The notes under the pieces: model-generated
What the model saw: the letters and a program-made list of their open reading frames with translations, nothing else
The model's database searches: none
What the model was told of the DNA's origin: nothing
Position numbers and translations under genes: made by a program
In this document: positions 18,976 through 28,020 of the stretch, piece by piece
Layout of the letters: every line of letters begins with the position of its first letter
Position numbering within the stretch: the stretch's first letter is position 1
Source of the DNA: Providencia rettgeri
GTDB lineage: Bacteria > Pseudomonadota > Gammaproteobacteria > Enterobacterales > Enterobacteriaceae
Direction of reading: 5' to 3'
NCBI GenBank assembly: GCA_900455085.1
Contig: UGTZ01000001.1
Coordinates: 4,469,779-4,533,778, forward strand
Length of the DNA stretch: 64,000 nucleotides

Positions 18976-20286
18976 ATGTCACATAATGATTCTGTTGTAA
19001 CACCAGCAACGAAAGACTCACCAGGGCGTTTACGTTGGGGATTAGCAGCAATATTTTTTATTATCGGTTTGATTGCGTATATGGATCGCGCCAATATTTC
19101 CATTGTGGCCGAACATATGATGACCGATTTAGGAATGAGCAAAGTTCAATTTGGCTTTTTGGGTGCGTTATTTTCTCTTGGCTATGCACTAGCCCAAATC
19201 CCAAGCGGTATACTTGCAGAACGGTTTGGTAGCAGACTGATCGCGACTATTAGCCTCTATATTTGGTCTGCATTTACCATCTTAACTGTCGTGGCTCCTA
19301 CCTATATTTGGCTATGTATCGTACGCTTCCTATTCGGCGTTGGGGAAGCGCCGCTCTATCCTGCAAATGCCGTTTTTAATACATGGTGGTTTCGCCAAAA
19401 TGAAAAGGCACGAGCCGCTAGCTTCTTACTTGCCGGTTCCTATTTTGGGCCTGTGATTGCCCCCACTCTTACCGTATTTATTATGATTTCATTCGGGTGG
19501 CATGCCGTTTTCTATATATTTGGTGTGATTGGCATTCTTATCGGCATGGTTTGGTATTTTTTTGCCAGAAATAAGCCTGAGCAACACCCTAAAATTTCTC
19601 AAAGTGAAATCGCATTCATCCATGAAGGCCGAACAATTAGTGAGCAAGGCGGTACTGATGTTAAAGCCCCTTGGCGCAAATTTATGAAAGAACGTCCTTT
19701 CTGGGCTGTTGGCTTCCAATATTTTTTTGTTGCCTATATGACCACTTTATTCATGATTTGGTTACCCACCTACTTACAAGAAGCTCGAGGCTTTTCATTA
19801 ACCCAAATGGGCGTAGCCGCCAGTTTTCCTTGGTTAGCAATTTGTATCGCAGTACTCACTGCAGGTTCAATTTCTGATTGGTTACTCAACAAAGGGTACT
19901 CGCAGTTAGTCGCTAGGGGCTATATCGCGATTGCCGGTTTTATTCTATTTATCGTGGGGATTTGCGGCGCAGCTCAAACTGAAAGTGCCATCGCCAGTGT
20001 TGCATGGCTAACCCTTGCGCTCGGTTCTCTAGGATTACCAGTTGTGACCTCTTGGGCAATCGCAGCAGATAAAGGCCGCCAATATGCTGGCTCGGTCAGT
20101 GGATGGATGAACTTGTGGGGTAATCTCGGTGGTGTTATTTCCCCTATTTTATGTGGCTGGCTTGCACAGCATTTTGGCTGGACCGTCGCTTTACTTTTCA
20201 ATGTGATACCTATCAGTTTAGCGATTGTTTGCTGGTTTTTCATTCAGCCTGATAAACCTTTAGCTGCTGCCGTTAATCCTGACTAA
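18976..20286 (+). CDS. MFS transporter, anion:cation symporter type
   Basis: 436 residues with 12 hydrophobic segments. It carries the family mark IAYMDRANISIVAEHM in segment 1 and the MFS loop SGILAERFGSR. It resembles sugar-acid and carboxylate permeases (GudP/GarP/phthalate group). AAGGT precedes the ATG. It is the first gene of a module with an RraA-like protein and a nitrilase, so the cargo is probably a carboxylate or amide taken up for catabolism. The substrate is not identifiable from sequence. Confidence 0.85.
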   Translation: MSHNDSVVTPATKDSPGRLRWGLAAIFFIIGLIAYMDRANISIVAEHMMTDLGMSKVQFGFLGALFSLGYALAQIPSGILAERFGSRLIATISLYIWSAFTILTVVAPTYIWLCIVRFLFGVGEAPLYPANAVFNTWWFRQNEKARAASFLLAGSYFGPVIAPTLTVFIMISFGWHAVFYIFGVIGILIGMVWYFFARNKPEQHPKISQSEIAFIHEGRTISEQGGTDVKAPWRKFMKERPFWAVGFQYFFVAYMTTLFMIWLPTYLQEARGFSLTQMGVAASFPWLAICIAVLTAGSISDWLLNKGYSQLVARGYIAIAGFILFIVGICGAAQTESAIASVAWLTLALGSLGLPVVTSWAIAADKGRQYAGSVSGWMNLWGNLGGVISPILCGWLAQHFGWTVALLFNVIPISLAIVCWFFIQPDKPLAAAVNPD

Positions 20287-20330
20287 TTTTTACCCAAAAC
20301 ACATTATATTCAATAAATAAAGGTGTCCCT

Positions 20331-20978
20331 ATGTTTACATTAAATCCTCGAGTTGCCTGTTTTAGCCCAGAAGTTATCGAAAGTTGCCGTGATGTTTGCC
20401 CGTCAACTATTGGACACATGACTGACTTCGGTTTTCTAAAAACATTACGCCCACAAATTGAACAGTGCCAATTTATTGGTAATGCTGTAACTGTACGTAT
20501 TCCGCATATGGATTCATCTGCTGTACATAAGGTTTTCGACATCGTGCAAGAAGGCGATGTTGTCTGTATCGATATGTCTGGGGATTATGATCGTGCTTGT
20601 TGGGGCGAAATGGTTTCTTACATGGCACGGGCAAAGAAAATTGCCGGCGCAGTTATTGATGGTTGTGTCACTGATATCAAAGCATTACGTGAGATTGGTG
20701 TTCCTATTTATGCACGTAAAGTGAGCCCGTTGACGACGCGAATCTTAGGTATTGAAGGCGCAATTAATGTGCCAATTAGTATAGATGGCGTAACGATTCA
20801 TCCCGGTAATTTAATCATCGCAGATGGTGATGGTATTTTAGTCGCCGATGAAGTTACTCTGCAAGAATATCGTCAACGAGCCCTTAATGCTCAACATGCT
20901 GAAATTGATGTTAAAAAGCGCATTGATGCTGGTGAAACATTAGCGGCGATTTCAGGTGCAGCTAAATTTTTTGAATAA
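20331..20978 (+). CDS. RraA-family protein (aldolase/decarboxylase-like)
   Basis: 215 residues, RraA/HMG-aldolase fold. The family includes class II HMG/CHA aldolases with oxaloacetate decarboxylase activity, and the RNase E inhibitor RraA. The segment GAVIDGCVTDIKALREIGVPIYAR aligns with the metal/substrate site. Where HMG aldolases have Arg-Asp (DGCVRD), this protein has Thr-Asp (DGCVTD), so the standard catalytic Arg is absent. GGTG precedes the ATG. With a transporter upstream and a nitrilase 10 bp downstream, a catabolic role is more likely than RNase E control. Confidence 0.8.
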   Translation: MFTLNPRVACFSPEVIESCRDVCPSTIGHMTDFGFLKTLRPQIEQCQFIGNAVTVRIPHMDSSAVHKVFDIVQEGDVVCIDMSGDYDRACWGEMVSYMARAKKIAGAVIDGCVTDIKALREIGVPIYARKVSPLTTRILGIEGAINVPISIDGVTIHPGNLIIADGDGILVADEVTLQEYRQRALNAQHAEIDVKKRIDAGETLAAISGAAKFFE

Positions 20979-20987
20979 GGAGACTCC

Positions 20988-21779
20988 ATGAAAATTGCAA
21001 TTGCTCAGCTTGCCAGTAGCCCAGATAAAGCTCTAAATTTAAAAAAAGCCTGTGACGCTATACAAAAAGCTGCTCAAGGCGGTGCCGACCTCGTCCTATT
21101 GCCGGAAATGTTCATGGCATTTGTTCCTGCAGATAGCGGTATTAGCTATGCCGATGTCGCAGAGCCTGTTGATGGCCCTTTTGTCTCCGAGTTGGCAAAA
21201 ACCGCTAAACAATGCGGTATTTATGTGACTTGTGGAATTTATGAAAGTGCCCCGAATGAGCCGAAAAGAGCATTCAACACGACAGTTATGTTGAACCGCC
21301 AAGGTGAGCTTATCTATCATTACCAAAAAACCCACCTGTACGATGCCTTTTCATATCAGGAATCCCTCAACATTATTCAAAGTAATAATGCGTTAAAACC
21401 TGTGGAAACTGAATTTGGCAAAATTGGCGTTTTAGTCTGTTATGAGTTGCGTTTCCCAGAAGTTGCTCGAAAACTAACCTTAGCTGGCGCAGACCTTATA
21501 CTCGTTCCCACAGCATGGGTAAGTGGGCCACTTAAAGAGGAGCATTACCAAACATTAGTTAAAGCACGCGCTTTGGAGAACACAATTCCTGTCTGCGCAT
21601 GTGACCAAACTGGTAATATTTTTATTGGCCGCAGCCTTGTTTGTGATGCGCTTGGCGTAACCATTGCCTCTGCTGGCTACGATGAAACACTATTTTTTGC
21701 TGAAATATCAACGCAGCATACCGCAGAAACACGAGAAAAATTACCTTGCATGCAAAACCGGCGCCCTGAGCTGTATTAG
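20988..21779 (+). CDS. Carbon-nitrogen hydrolase (nitrilase superfamily)
   Basis: 263 residues. The complete Glu-Lys-Cys triad is visible: LLPEMFM (Glu about 41), YHYQKTHLYD (Lys), LVCYELRFPE (Cys). Size and the CYELRFPE context suit the amidase/omega-amidase (Nit2-like) branch rather than true nitrilases. A strong GGAG precedes the ATG, 10 bp after the RraA-like gene. The likely reaction is hydrolysis of an amide to a carboxylate whose product the RraA-like protein processes. The substrate is unknown. Confidence 0.85.
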   Translation: MKIAIAQLASSPDKALNLKKACDAIQKAAQGGADLVLLPEMFMAFVPADSGISYADVAEPVDGPFVSELAKTAKQCGIYVTCGIYESAPNEPKRAFNTTVMLNRQGELIYHYQKTHLYDAFSYQESLNIIQSNNALKPVETEFGKIGVLVCYELRFPEVARKLTLAGADLILVPTAWVSGPLKEEHYQTLVKARALENTIPVCACDQTGNIFIGRSLVCDALGVTIASAGYDETLFFAEISTQHTAETREKLPCMQNRRPELY

Positions 21780-21878
21780 TCTAAAAAACTGGCAAGGATG
21801 CTGGTTTATTCAACAAGTTAAGTTCAATTACCCACCAAAATTTAACAGCGCCCTAAATAATATAAAACTAGTGCATTA

Positions 21879-21890
21879 CTTGTATACCAG
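21879..21890. promoter_or_regulatory. Second probable GntR operator
   Basis: CTTGTATACCAG differs by one base from the perfect palindrome in front of the MFS gene. It is 51 bp upstream of the GntR-family gene, placed for autoregulation. Confidence 0.55.
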
Positions 21891-21941
21891 CCTATTCCTT
21901 TCTATACTCACTAAAATTTCTATTATTAACACAAGATCCTG

Positions 21942-22565
21942 ATGAAAGATAAACCACTAAGCCAACAAGCCTATACCGCAATTAAGCATAAAATTCTCAG
22001 TAAGCAATTTGGAGAGGAAAGTTATACCTCTGAAAATAGCTTAGTTGAGGAACTCGGTATGAGTCGCACCCCAATTCGCGAAGCCTTATATCAATTGCAA
22101 AATGAAAGCTTAGTCAAAATTATCCCTCGAAAAGGTGTTTTTATTCAGAAACTATCGTTAAAAGAGACTCGAGATAATTATGATTTACGCTTAGCAATTG
22201 AGTCACATGCAATTAAATTAGTGCGTGAATATTTAACTAATGAGCATTTTTCTATTTTAGAGACCATTATTGAGCGGCAAAATGAATTATTGAAGGAAAA
22301 TGACTATCAAGGTTGGATAAAAGAAGATGAACGATTCCACCGTTTCTTCTTAGAATTACTGGATAACTCAGTTTTCTTAGATTTAGCGGACAATATTCGC
22401 CAGCGAGTATATTTTCAGCCCGACCCTATTTATCGCAATGAATATTATTATGAATCTACACGCCAACATCAGCAATTGGTTGAGCAACTCAAAGCAAAAG
22501 AATTTACCCTTGCGGAAGAAACGCTGACTGAGCATATTTTACGCGGTAAACGTAATTATGTTTAA
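21942..22565 (+). CDS. GntR-family transcriptional regulator, FCD domain
   Basis: 207 residues. The N-terminal winged helix has GMSRTPIREALYQLQNESLV (about residues 45-64). The C-terminal FCD ligand domain has the metal-ligand pattern DERFHRFFLELL and STRQHQQLVEQL. It lies 160 bp after the nitrilase gene, with an operator-like palindrome in the gap. It is the likely local regulator of the MFS-RraA-nitrilase genes. The effector is unknown. Confidence 0.88.
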   Translation: MKDKPLSQQAYTAIKHKILSKQFGEESYTSENSLVEELGMSRTPIREALYQLQNESLVKIIPRKGVFIQKLSLKETRDNYDLRLAIESHAIKLVREYLTNEHFSILETIIERQNELLKENDYQGWIKEDERFHRFFLELLDNSVFLDLADNIRQRVYFQPDPIYRNEYYYESTRQHQQLVEQLKAKEFTLAEETLTEHILRGKRNYV

Positions 22566-22582
22566 TGTTAAAACTAACAAAA

Positions 22583-22612
22583 AAGAGAAAACCAAATTTA
22601 TGGTTTTCTCTT
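22583..22612. terminator. Bidirectional terminator gntR / xapB-like
   Basis: AAGAGAAAACCA (22583-22594), loop AATTTA, TGGTTTTCTCTT (22601-22612): a perfect 12-bp stem between convergent genes, flanked by A and T tracts. Confidence 0.75.
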
Positions 22613-22641
22613 AAATTGAATGTTATTTATAACGATTTATC

Positions 22642-23898
22642 TTAGCTAGATTTGGCTTCTTTCAGTGCTGCGTCTTTATCATGGTGATAATGGAACGTAA
22701 ATTGGAATATTATTGCCAATACAACAGTATAAGAAGCAAAAACTAACCAAATCATTTGCCAATCTTTAATACCATCCACGGTGTAATAGTCGACAACCAA
22801 TCCACTTAGTATCGCACCAAAATAGGCCCCAACACCGTTAACCATTGTCATAAATAAGCCTTGGGCACTCGCACGCATACGCGTATCTACTTCTCTTTCA
22901 ATAAATATAGAGCCTGAAATATTAAAGAAATCAAATGCGCAGCCATAAACAATCATCGACATGATCAAGAACATCAAACCAATGGCTGATGGGTCGCCAA
23001 ACGCAAAGAAACCAAAGCGTAGTGTCCAAGCGAACATACTTAATAACATGACCGTTTTAATGCCATAGCGTTTCAAGAAAAATGGAATTGCTAAGATAAA
23101 ACACACTTCAGCCATCTGAGAGATCGATAATAATATCGATGGATACTGTACCACCAAACTATCTTGGTATAACGGGTTCAGCCCGAAGTCGTGCAAGAAT
23201 GGGTTACCAAATGTATTCGTGATTTGTAAAACAGCGCCAAGTAACATAGCGAATAAGAAAAATACCGCCATAATAGGCTTTTTAAATAACACCAAAGCAT
23301 CTAAACCTAGCTTACTGATCCAACTACTTGAAATCGCTTTTTTATTGACTTCAATTTTTGGCAAAGTTAGTGAATAAAGCGCTAAAAGCAATGAACAACC
23401 ACCTGCAATATAAAGCTGCATACTACTTAGCTCAAATTTCAATAAGCTAATGCTCCACATTGCAACAATAAAGCCTACCGTACCAAACACACGAATAGGT
23501 GGAAAGTTACTCACTGAATCGAGCTGATATTGGCTTAATGATGAATAACTGATGCTATTTGAGAGTGCAATTGTTGGCATAAAGGCCATTGCATTAATTA
23601 ACATCACCCAGAACATGATAGTTGAACTTGTGACTGTTGCGGCATAAAACAATGCAGCAGCCCCAATTAAATGGCAAATCATATATAAACGATTTGCTGG
23701 AATATATTTATCTGCAATGATTCCGATAAGCCCGGGCATTAAAATGGCAGCAATACCCTTTGAGCTATACACCATACCGACTTCTGCACCTGAAAAACTC
23801 AATGTTTTCATCATGTACGAGCCGAGTGTAACTAACCAACTTCCCCAAACAAAATATTGCAGGAAAAGCATGATTTTCAAGCGGGATTTAATATTCAT
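22642..23898 (-). CDS. xapB: Nucleoside:H+ symporter, XapB/NupG family
   Basis: 418-residue, 12-segment permease of the NHS family. Stretches such as FVWGSWLVTLGSYM, PPIRVFGTVGFIVAMW, AVLQITNTFGNPFLHDF and VYGCAFDFFNISGSIF are closer to E. coli XapB (xanthosine permease) than to NupG, by recall. It starts within the last bases of the EamA-type gene (4-bp overlap) and shares an operon with a purine nucleoside phosphorylase. Purine nucleoside import is therefore likely. Specificity for xanthosine is inferred. Confidence 0.82.
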   Translation of the reverse strand: MNIKSRLKIMLFLQYFVWGSWLVTLGSYMMKTLSFSGAEVGMVYSSKGIAAILMPGLIGIIADKYIPANRLYMICHLIGAAALFYAATVTSSTIMFWVMLINAMAFMPTIALSNSISYSSLSQYQLDSVSNFPPIRVFGTVGFIVAMWSISLLKFELSSMQLYIAGGCSLLLALYSLTLPKIEVNKKAISSSWISKLGLDALVLFKKPIMAVFFLFAMLLGAVLQITNTFGNPFLHDFGLNPLYQDSLVVQYPSILLSISQMAEVCFILAIPFFLKRYGIKTVMLLSMFAWTLRFGFFAFGDPSAIGLMFLIMSMIVYGCAFDFFNISGSIFIEREVDTRMRASAQGLFMTMVNGVGAYFGAILSGLVVDYYTVDGIKDWQMIWLVFASYTVVLAIIFQFTFHYHHDKDAALKEAKSS

Positions 23899-24812
23899 AC
23901 AAGGCTCCGTTTGGAGTTATATTTATTTGTTTTTATTTTCAACTCAGCAATGGCAACACCCATAAGGATGACAGCAACACCAACAAACTGAATGAATTCA
24001 AGAGGTAAATGCAATACTGTTACGGATAATAAAATCGTGACAGGTAACTGCATTGAGCTAACAATGGTCGCTAAACTGGTACCGATCAGTGGAGTACCTT
24101 TGGCAAACATCCACATACCGAAGAAAGAACCAAAGAAAGCCAGAGGTAATCCGTATGAGAAAAATAGAGATTGAAACGTTGATGCGCTCAATAAGAATGT
24201 TGGCGGAACAACAATTGATGTCAAAATTGCGCCCCCTGTTACCATAATTGCAGAACGCATCATAGGATCTGTTTTAACCGCTAATGCTCCACTGACGTAA
24301 ACACGAATAGCGTTCGATAATGCTGCACATAATCCTAATAGCACACCAAGCCAGTGAAACACGATCCCTGAACTGTTTAACAAACCTGTCGCTAATACTG
24401 TTCCAATTAATATCACCACAACTGACACCATGGTCATTACGGGAGGAATTTTGCGGTCAATAAATGCGTTAATTGCAACCCCCATCCATGTAAATTGCAA
24501 AAAGAGTACGACACCAAGTGCAGGGGATAAATATTGCAATGATGCATAATACAAAAGCCCGGTTAACCCGGTTGTCATCCCAGTGAGTAACATTAATAGG
24601 CCTTGCCGACGTGTTGGCCATACTAGACGTGCTTTTTTAACTAATACGCCTGCGACAACAAAAAACCACAGTAAAATCGCACCTAATACCGTTTGGCTAC
24701 CGATGACATCATTCAAGGAATACCCTGCGCGGTAGGCCAACACGACGAGTGTTGAAAGGATGCCATAACTACAAGCGCCTAAAGAAACTAAAATTAGACC
24801 TTTAAATTTCAT
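23895..24812 (-). CDS. EamA/DMT-family transporter
   Basis: About 305 residues with ten hydrophobic segments, made of two EamA repeats. It resembles YdcZ/RhaT-like drug/metabolite carriers of unknown substrate. I chose Met 24812 (MKFKGLILVSLG) because AAGGTG lies at good spacing before it. Met 24845 would add 11 residues. It sits between the PNP gene and the xapB-like gene, overlapping the latter by 4 bp. It may export or import bases or ribose derivatives linked to nucleoside breakdown, but nothing in the sequence proves this. Confidence 0.8.
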   Translation of the reverse strand: MKFKGLILVSLGACSYGILSTLVVLAYRAGYSLNDVIGSQTVLGAILLWFFVVAGVLVKKARLVWPTRRQGLLMLLTGMTTGLTGLLYYASLQYLSPALGVVLFLQFTWMGVAINAFIDRKIPPVMTMVSVVVILIGTVLATGLLNSSGIVFHWLGVLLGLCAALSNAIRVYVSGALAVKTDPMMRSAIMVTGGAILTSIVVPPTFLLSASTFQSLFFSYGLPLAFFGSFFGMWMFAKGTPLIGTSLATIVSSMQLPVTILLSVTVLHLPLEFIQFVGVAVILMGVAIAELKIKTNKYNSKRSLV

Positions 24813-24879
24813 TTCAATATTCACCTTATTTAGTGTCATGGACATCTTTATATTAGTTTGAGAAAAAGAACCTAAAAAA

Positions 24880-25698
24880 TTAGAAGCGTTCGATCACGCC
24901 TGTCACTAATTTCAAGAAGGTCGCTTTAACTTTTTCAGCTGTTTCAATAACTTCGTCATGACTAAGTGGCTGTTCTAAAATACCGCAAGCCATATTGGTT
25001 AAGCAGGAAATGCCCACTGTTTTAATTTGTGAATGATGAGCGACCAGAGCTTCTGGTACGGTAGACATACCAACAGCATCTGCGCCTAAGGTTCTGATCA
25101 TACGAATTTCGGCAGGTGTTTCATAAGTTGGGCCTGTCCACCATGCATAAACACCTTCACGGACAGAAACACCTTGTTCAGCCGCTACATTCTTGATTGT
25201 TTGGCGTAATTCTTTGTTATACACCTCACTGACATCCAAGAAACGCACCCCTAATTCAGGGTTATTTGGCCCCATCAGTGGGTTATTTGCAGTTAAATTA
25301 ATATGATCGGTAATAATCATCAGATCACCTGGGTTGAAGTCGGTATTTACCGCACCGCAGGCATTGGTGATAATCAATTTTTCAACACCCAACGCTTTCA
25401 TCAAACGCACAGGGAAAGTGACTTGGTCAAGGGTAAAGCCTTCGTAATAGTGGAAACGGCCTTTCATGGCAACCACATTTTTACCTGCGATGGTGCCGAC
25501 CACCAATTCATTGGCATGCCCTACCGCTTCAGATTTAGCAAAGTGTGGAATTTCGCTATAAGGAATATGCACTGCATTTTCTAATGTATCCGCGAATGGG
25601 CCGAGTCCTGAACCCAGAATAATACCTACTGTTGGTTTAATATCTGTACGAGACTGAATAAAACTCAAGCTTTCTAGAATATCTTTTGTATGATGCAT
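24880..25698 (-). CDS. Purine nucleoside phosphorylase, trimeric PNP/MTAP family
   Basis: Phosphorolysis of purine nucleosides to base and ribose-1-phosphate. 272 residues. Motifs: ILGSGLGPFAD, GHANELVVG, MKGRFHYYEG, TNACGAVN, GPTYETPAEIRM, GADAVGMSTVPE. It looks closer to Bacillus-type PNP than to E. coli XapA or DeoD. ATG 25698 follows GGAG; a TTG at 25710 is less likely. First gene of the three-gene nucleoside operon, divergent from a ROK regulator. Confidence 0.93.
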   Translation of the reverse strand: MHHTKDILESLSFIQSRTDIKPTVGIILGSGLGPFADTLENAVHIPYSEIPHFAKSEAVGHANELVVGTIAGKNVVAMKGRFHYYEGFTLDQVTFPVRLMKALGVEKLIITNACGAVNTDFNPGDLMIITDHINLTANNPLMGPNNPELGVRFLDVSEVYNKELRQTIKNVAAEQGVSVREGVYAWWTGPTYETPAEIRMIRTLGADAVGMSTVPEALVAHHSQIKTVGISCLTNMACGILEQPLSHDEVIETAEKVKATFLKLVTGVIERF

Positions 25699-25887
25699 GG
25701 TTGTCTCCAAATTGACATCGACTAAAAATTGTTAAAATCGATCATAAAGCAATTTAGAAACAGAACAGCGATCTTAATCTCATTTTAATAAAAAGTATTT
25801 CGATATGATGTGCCACATGAAGCAGAATCTTATGCGTATATTTGCTAGTCTTTATCGATAGAGTCGGAATGAAAAGGAGTGAGGCGC

Positions 25888-27090
25888 TTGTTACATACAC
25901 TATTAAATGAATTTCGCACCTCAAAAAATTCAAAAACACAAAAACTCAAAACGCTTTACCGATTAATTTTAAACCATGGTCCCATTAGGGCAGAGACGTT
26001 GACATCACTGGCTAGCATGAAACCAGCAACTTGTGCTCGGTTACTCGACGAACTGGGGAGAAATCACTTAATTTCGACTTCTGAGCTCGGAGAGTCGACC
26101 GGTGGCCGCAAACCAATCCTCTATAACATTAATGCTGCAGATGGTTATCTTGTTGGCATTGAAATGAGTGATATATATTCAACGATTGTTTTACAAAACC
26201 TAAAATTGGATATTTTAGGTATGGTAAAAGTGAAATATGAGCACCTAGAAACCGCAGAAAATATGATAGTTCATCTGCTCAACAAATTAGATATTTTATT
26301 AGCTAAACATGGACTTAGCGTAGAAAGCTTGTTGGGTATCGGCATCGCCATCGACCATATTTTAGAACGTGATAAACTGCCATATCATCAATACCACACA
26401 AGAATAAAAGAACTTCATGACTACATTTCCAGTAAAGTTCCTTGTTTTGTGTTACTCGGAAGTGGGATTAGTTTTGCGGCTTTTGCTGAGTATCGTTTGC
26501 GCTATACCTCGGATAGCCAACGATTTTTATTCACAACCTGTGATACTGATATTCGCAGTTGCACCATCATCAATAACCAATATGCTCCGGCCCCCATTAG
26601 TACAGCTCAAGCCTTTGGCCATACAACGATTGATATTAATGGCCAGCGCTGTGAATGTGGGTCATTTGGCTGTTTAAAGCAATATAGTTCACTGTCTGCG
26701 ATTAAGTCACGGGTGATCCAGCAACTGAGGTTGGGTAAAAGTTCAATAATCAATGAATTAGTTAATAATGAGTCTGAAATTAGCTACCATACTATTTTCC
26801 AAGCTCTCACATTGGATGATGCCCTGTGCCTTGAAGCGCTGGGTGAGGCGGCCTATTATTATGGTATCGCCATCGCTAATGCTATTTTAACGACGCAAGC
26901 CGATGTGGTGGTGTGCGGCGGCACCCTAACACCTAAAAATCACTTTTTTGAGATGACCAAAAAGTCGATTGAAGAAAAACTCGCTATTTTCCCTCATATT
27001 AAGACACGCATTTATCCCGCCAATGATTCATATGAAATCGTTGCTCAGGGTGCTGGTGGAATGGTAATGGAGAAGTACCTTGCTGATTAA
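25888..27090 (+). CDS. ROK-family transcriptional regulator
   Basis: About 400 residues. The N-terminal helix-turn-helix (ETLTSLASMKPATCARLLDEL) is followed by a ROK domain. The ROK zinc site is present as CECGSFGCLKQY, but the kinase-type ATP-binding and catalytic Asp motifs are degenerate, so it is a regulator rather than a sugar kinase. I chose TTG 25888 because AAGGAG ends 8 bp upstream. GTG 25879 overlaps that ribosome binding site. Divergent from the PNP operon, which it probably controls. The effector may be a ribose or nucleoside derivative. Confidence 0.82.
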   Translation: MLHTLLNEFRTSKNSKTQKLKTLYRLILNHGPIRAETLTSLASMKPATCARLLDELGRNHLISTSELGESTGGRKPILYNINAADGYLVGIEMSDIYSTIVLQNLKLDILGMVKVKYEHLETAENMIVHLLNKLDILLAKHGLSVESLLGIGIAIDHILERDKLPYHQYHTRIKELHDYISSKVPCFVLLGSGISFAAFAEYRLRYTSDSQRFLFTTCDTDIRSCTIINNQYAPAPISTAQAFGHTTIDINGQRCECGSFGCLKQYSSLSAIKSRVIQQLRLGKSSIINELVNNESEISYHTIFQALTLDDALCLEALGEAAYYYGIAIANAILTTQADVVVCGGTLTPKNHFFEMTKKSIEEKLAIFPHIKTRIYPANDSYEIVAQGAGGMVMEKYLAD

Positions 27091-27167
27091 GCGGTTCTTT
27101 CATTAAAACAGATAGAGTGTAGAATAAATCAACAAACCTATACTCTATCACTATTAATGAGGGGATC

Positions 27168-27938
27168 ATGTTAGAATTTGAACACATCAGTAACACGGCG
27201 AAATCACTGGTACTACAGCAACTTAATTCTCAATCTCCTCTTGTTCATTGCATGACAAACGATGTTGTTCAGACCTTCACTGCCAATGTCCTATTAGCAC
27301 TCGGCTGTTCCCCAGCCATGGTGATTGAACCCGAAGAAGCTGAGCAGTTTGCCGCTATCGCACATGGCTTACTAATTAATGTGGGCACATTAACGACAGA
27401 GCGTCGATATGCGATGAAATGTGCGGTTAACAGTGCAAATCAAGCACAAAAACCTTGGGTACTTGACCCTGTCGCTGCAGGTGCGCTCAGCTTTCGTACC
27501 CATTTTTGCCATGAATTGTTGACACTCAAACCTGCCGCTATTCGCGGTAATGCTTCTGAAATTATGGCGTTAGCAGGAAGCAGTGCAGGTGGCAGAGGCG
27601 TTGATTCCCTTAACTCCACTGATGATGCACTCCCCGCGGCACAATTATTAGCGAGACAAGCTAAGACTATTGTTGCGATAAGCGGTGAAGTGGATTACAT
27701 CACCGATGGAACACGCACCTTTGCGGTGACTGGCGGCCATATTTTAATGACTCGGGTGGTCGGTACGGGATGCGCTCTTTCTGCGGTGGTTGCTGCATGT
27801 TGTGCTCTACCTGGTGATAGGCTGCAAAATGTTGCCGCTGCTTGCGCTATCATGAAGCAAGCCGGAGAAACCGCAACCCAGCGCTGCCATGGGACGGGCA
27901 GTTTTATCCCTGAATTTTTAGATGCGCTTTATCAATAG
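27168..27938 (+). CDS. thiM: Hydroxyethylthiazole kinase
   Basis: Salvage of the thiazole moiety of thiamine by phosphorylation. 256 residues. Motifs: PLVHCMTNDVVQTFTAN, KPWVLDPVAAGA, IRGNASEIMALAG and the catalytic VVGTGCALSAVVAA. GGGG precedes the ATG. No thiD or thiE follows and I saw no TPP riboswitch in the 77-bp gap before it, so it stands alone here, possibly read with the ROK gene. Confidence 0.95.
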   Translation: MLEFEHISNTAKSLVLQQLNSQSPLVHCMTNDVVQTFTANVLLALGCSPAMVIEPEEAEQFAAIAHGLLINVGTLTTERRYAMKCAVNSANQAQKPWVLDPVAAGALSFRTHFCHELLTLKPAAIRGNASEIMALAGSSAGGRGVDSLNSTDDALPAAQLLARQAKTIVAISGEVDYITDGTRTFAVTGGHILMTRVVGTGCALSAVVAACCALPGDRLQNVAAACAIMKQAGETATQRCHGTGSFIPEFLDALYQ

Positions 27939-27987
27939 TTTTGTTGTGATCGGTAACTTTGTTATTTTCGGTAATTTAGTAGTAATG

Positions 27988-28020
27988 AAAACTTGGCATA
28001 GCACACTAAAGCCGAGTTTT
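27988..28020. terminator. Terminator between thiM and the waaY-like gene
   Basis: AAAACTTGGC (27988-27997) pairs with GCCGAGTTTT (28011-28020), with one G-U pair, followed by CTTTCC. It lies about 50 bp past thiM and overlaps the end of the convergent kinase gene. Confidence 0.6.

Noticed and set aside
25808..25818. ATGTGCCACAT as a CRP site before the PNP operon
   Set aside because: It lacks the TGTGA-N6-TCACA spacing; it may still be part of an operator, but support is too weak to list.
27091..27167. TPP riboswitch before thiM
   Set aside because: The gap is only 77 bp and shows none of the conserved THI-box sequences.
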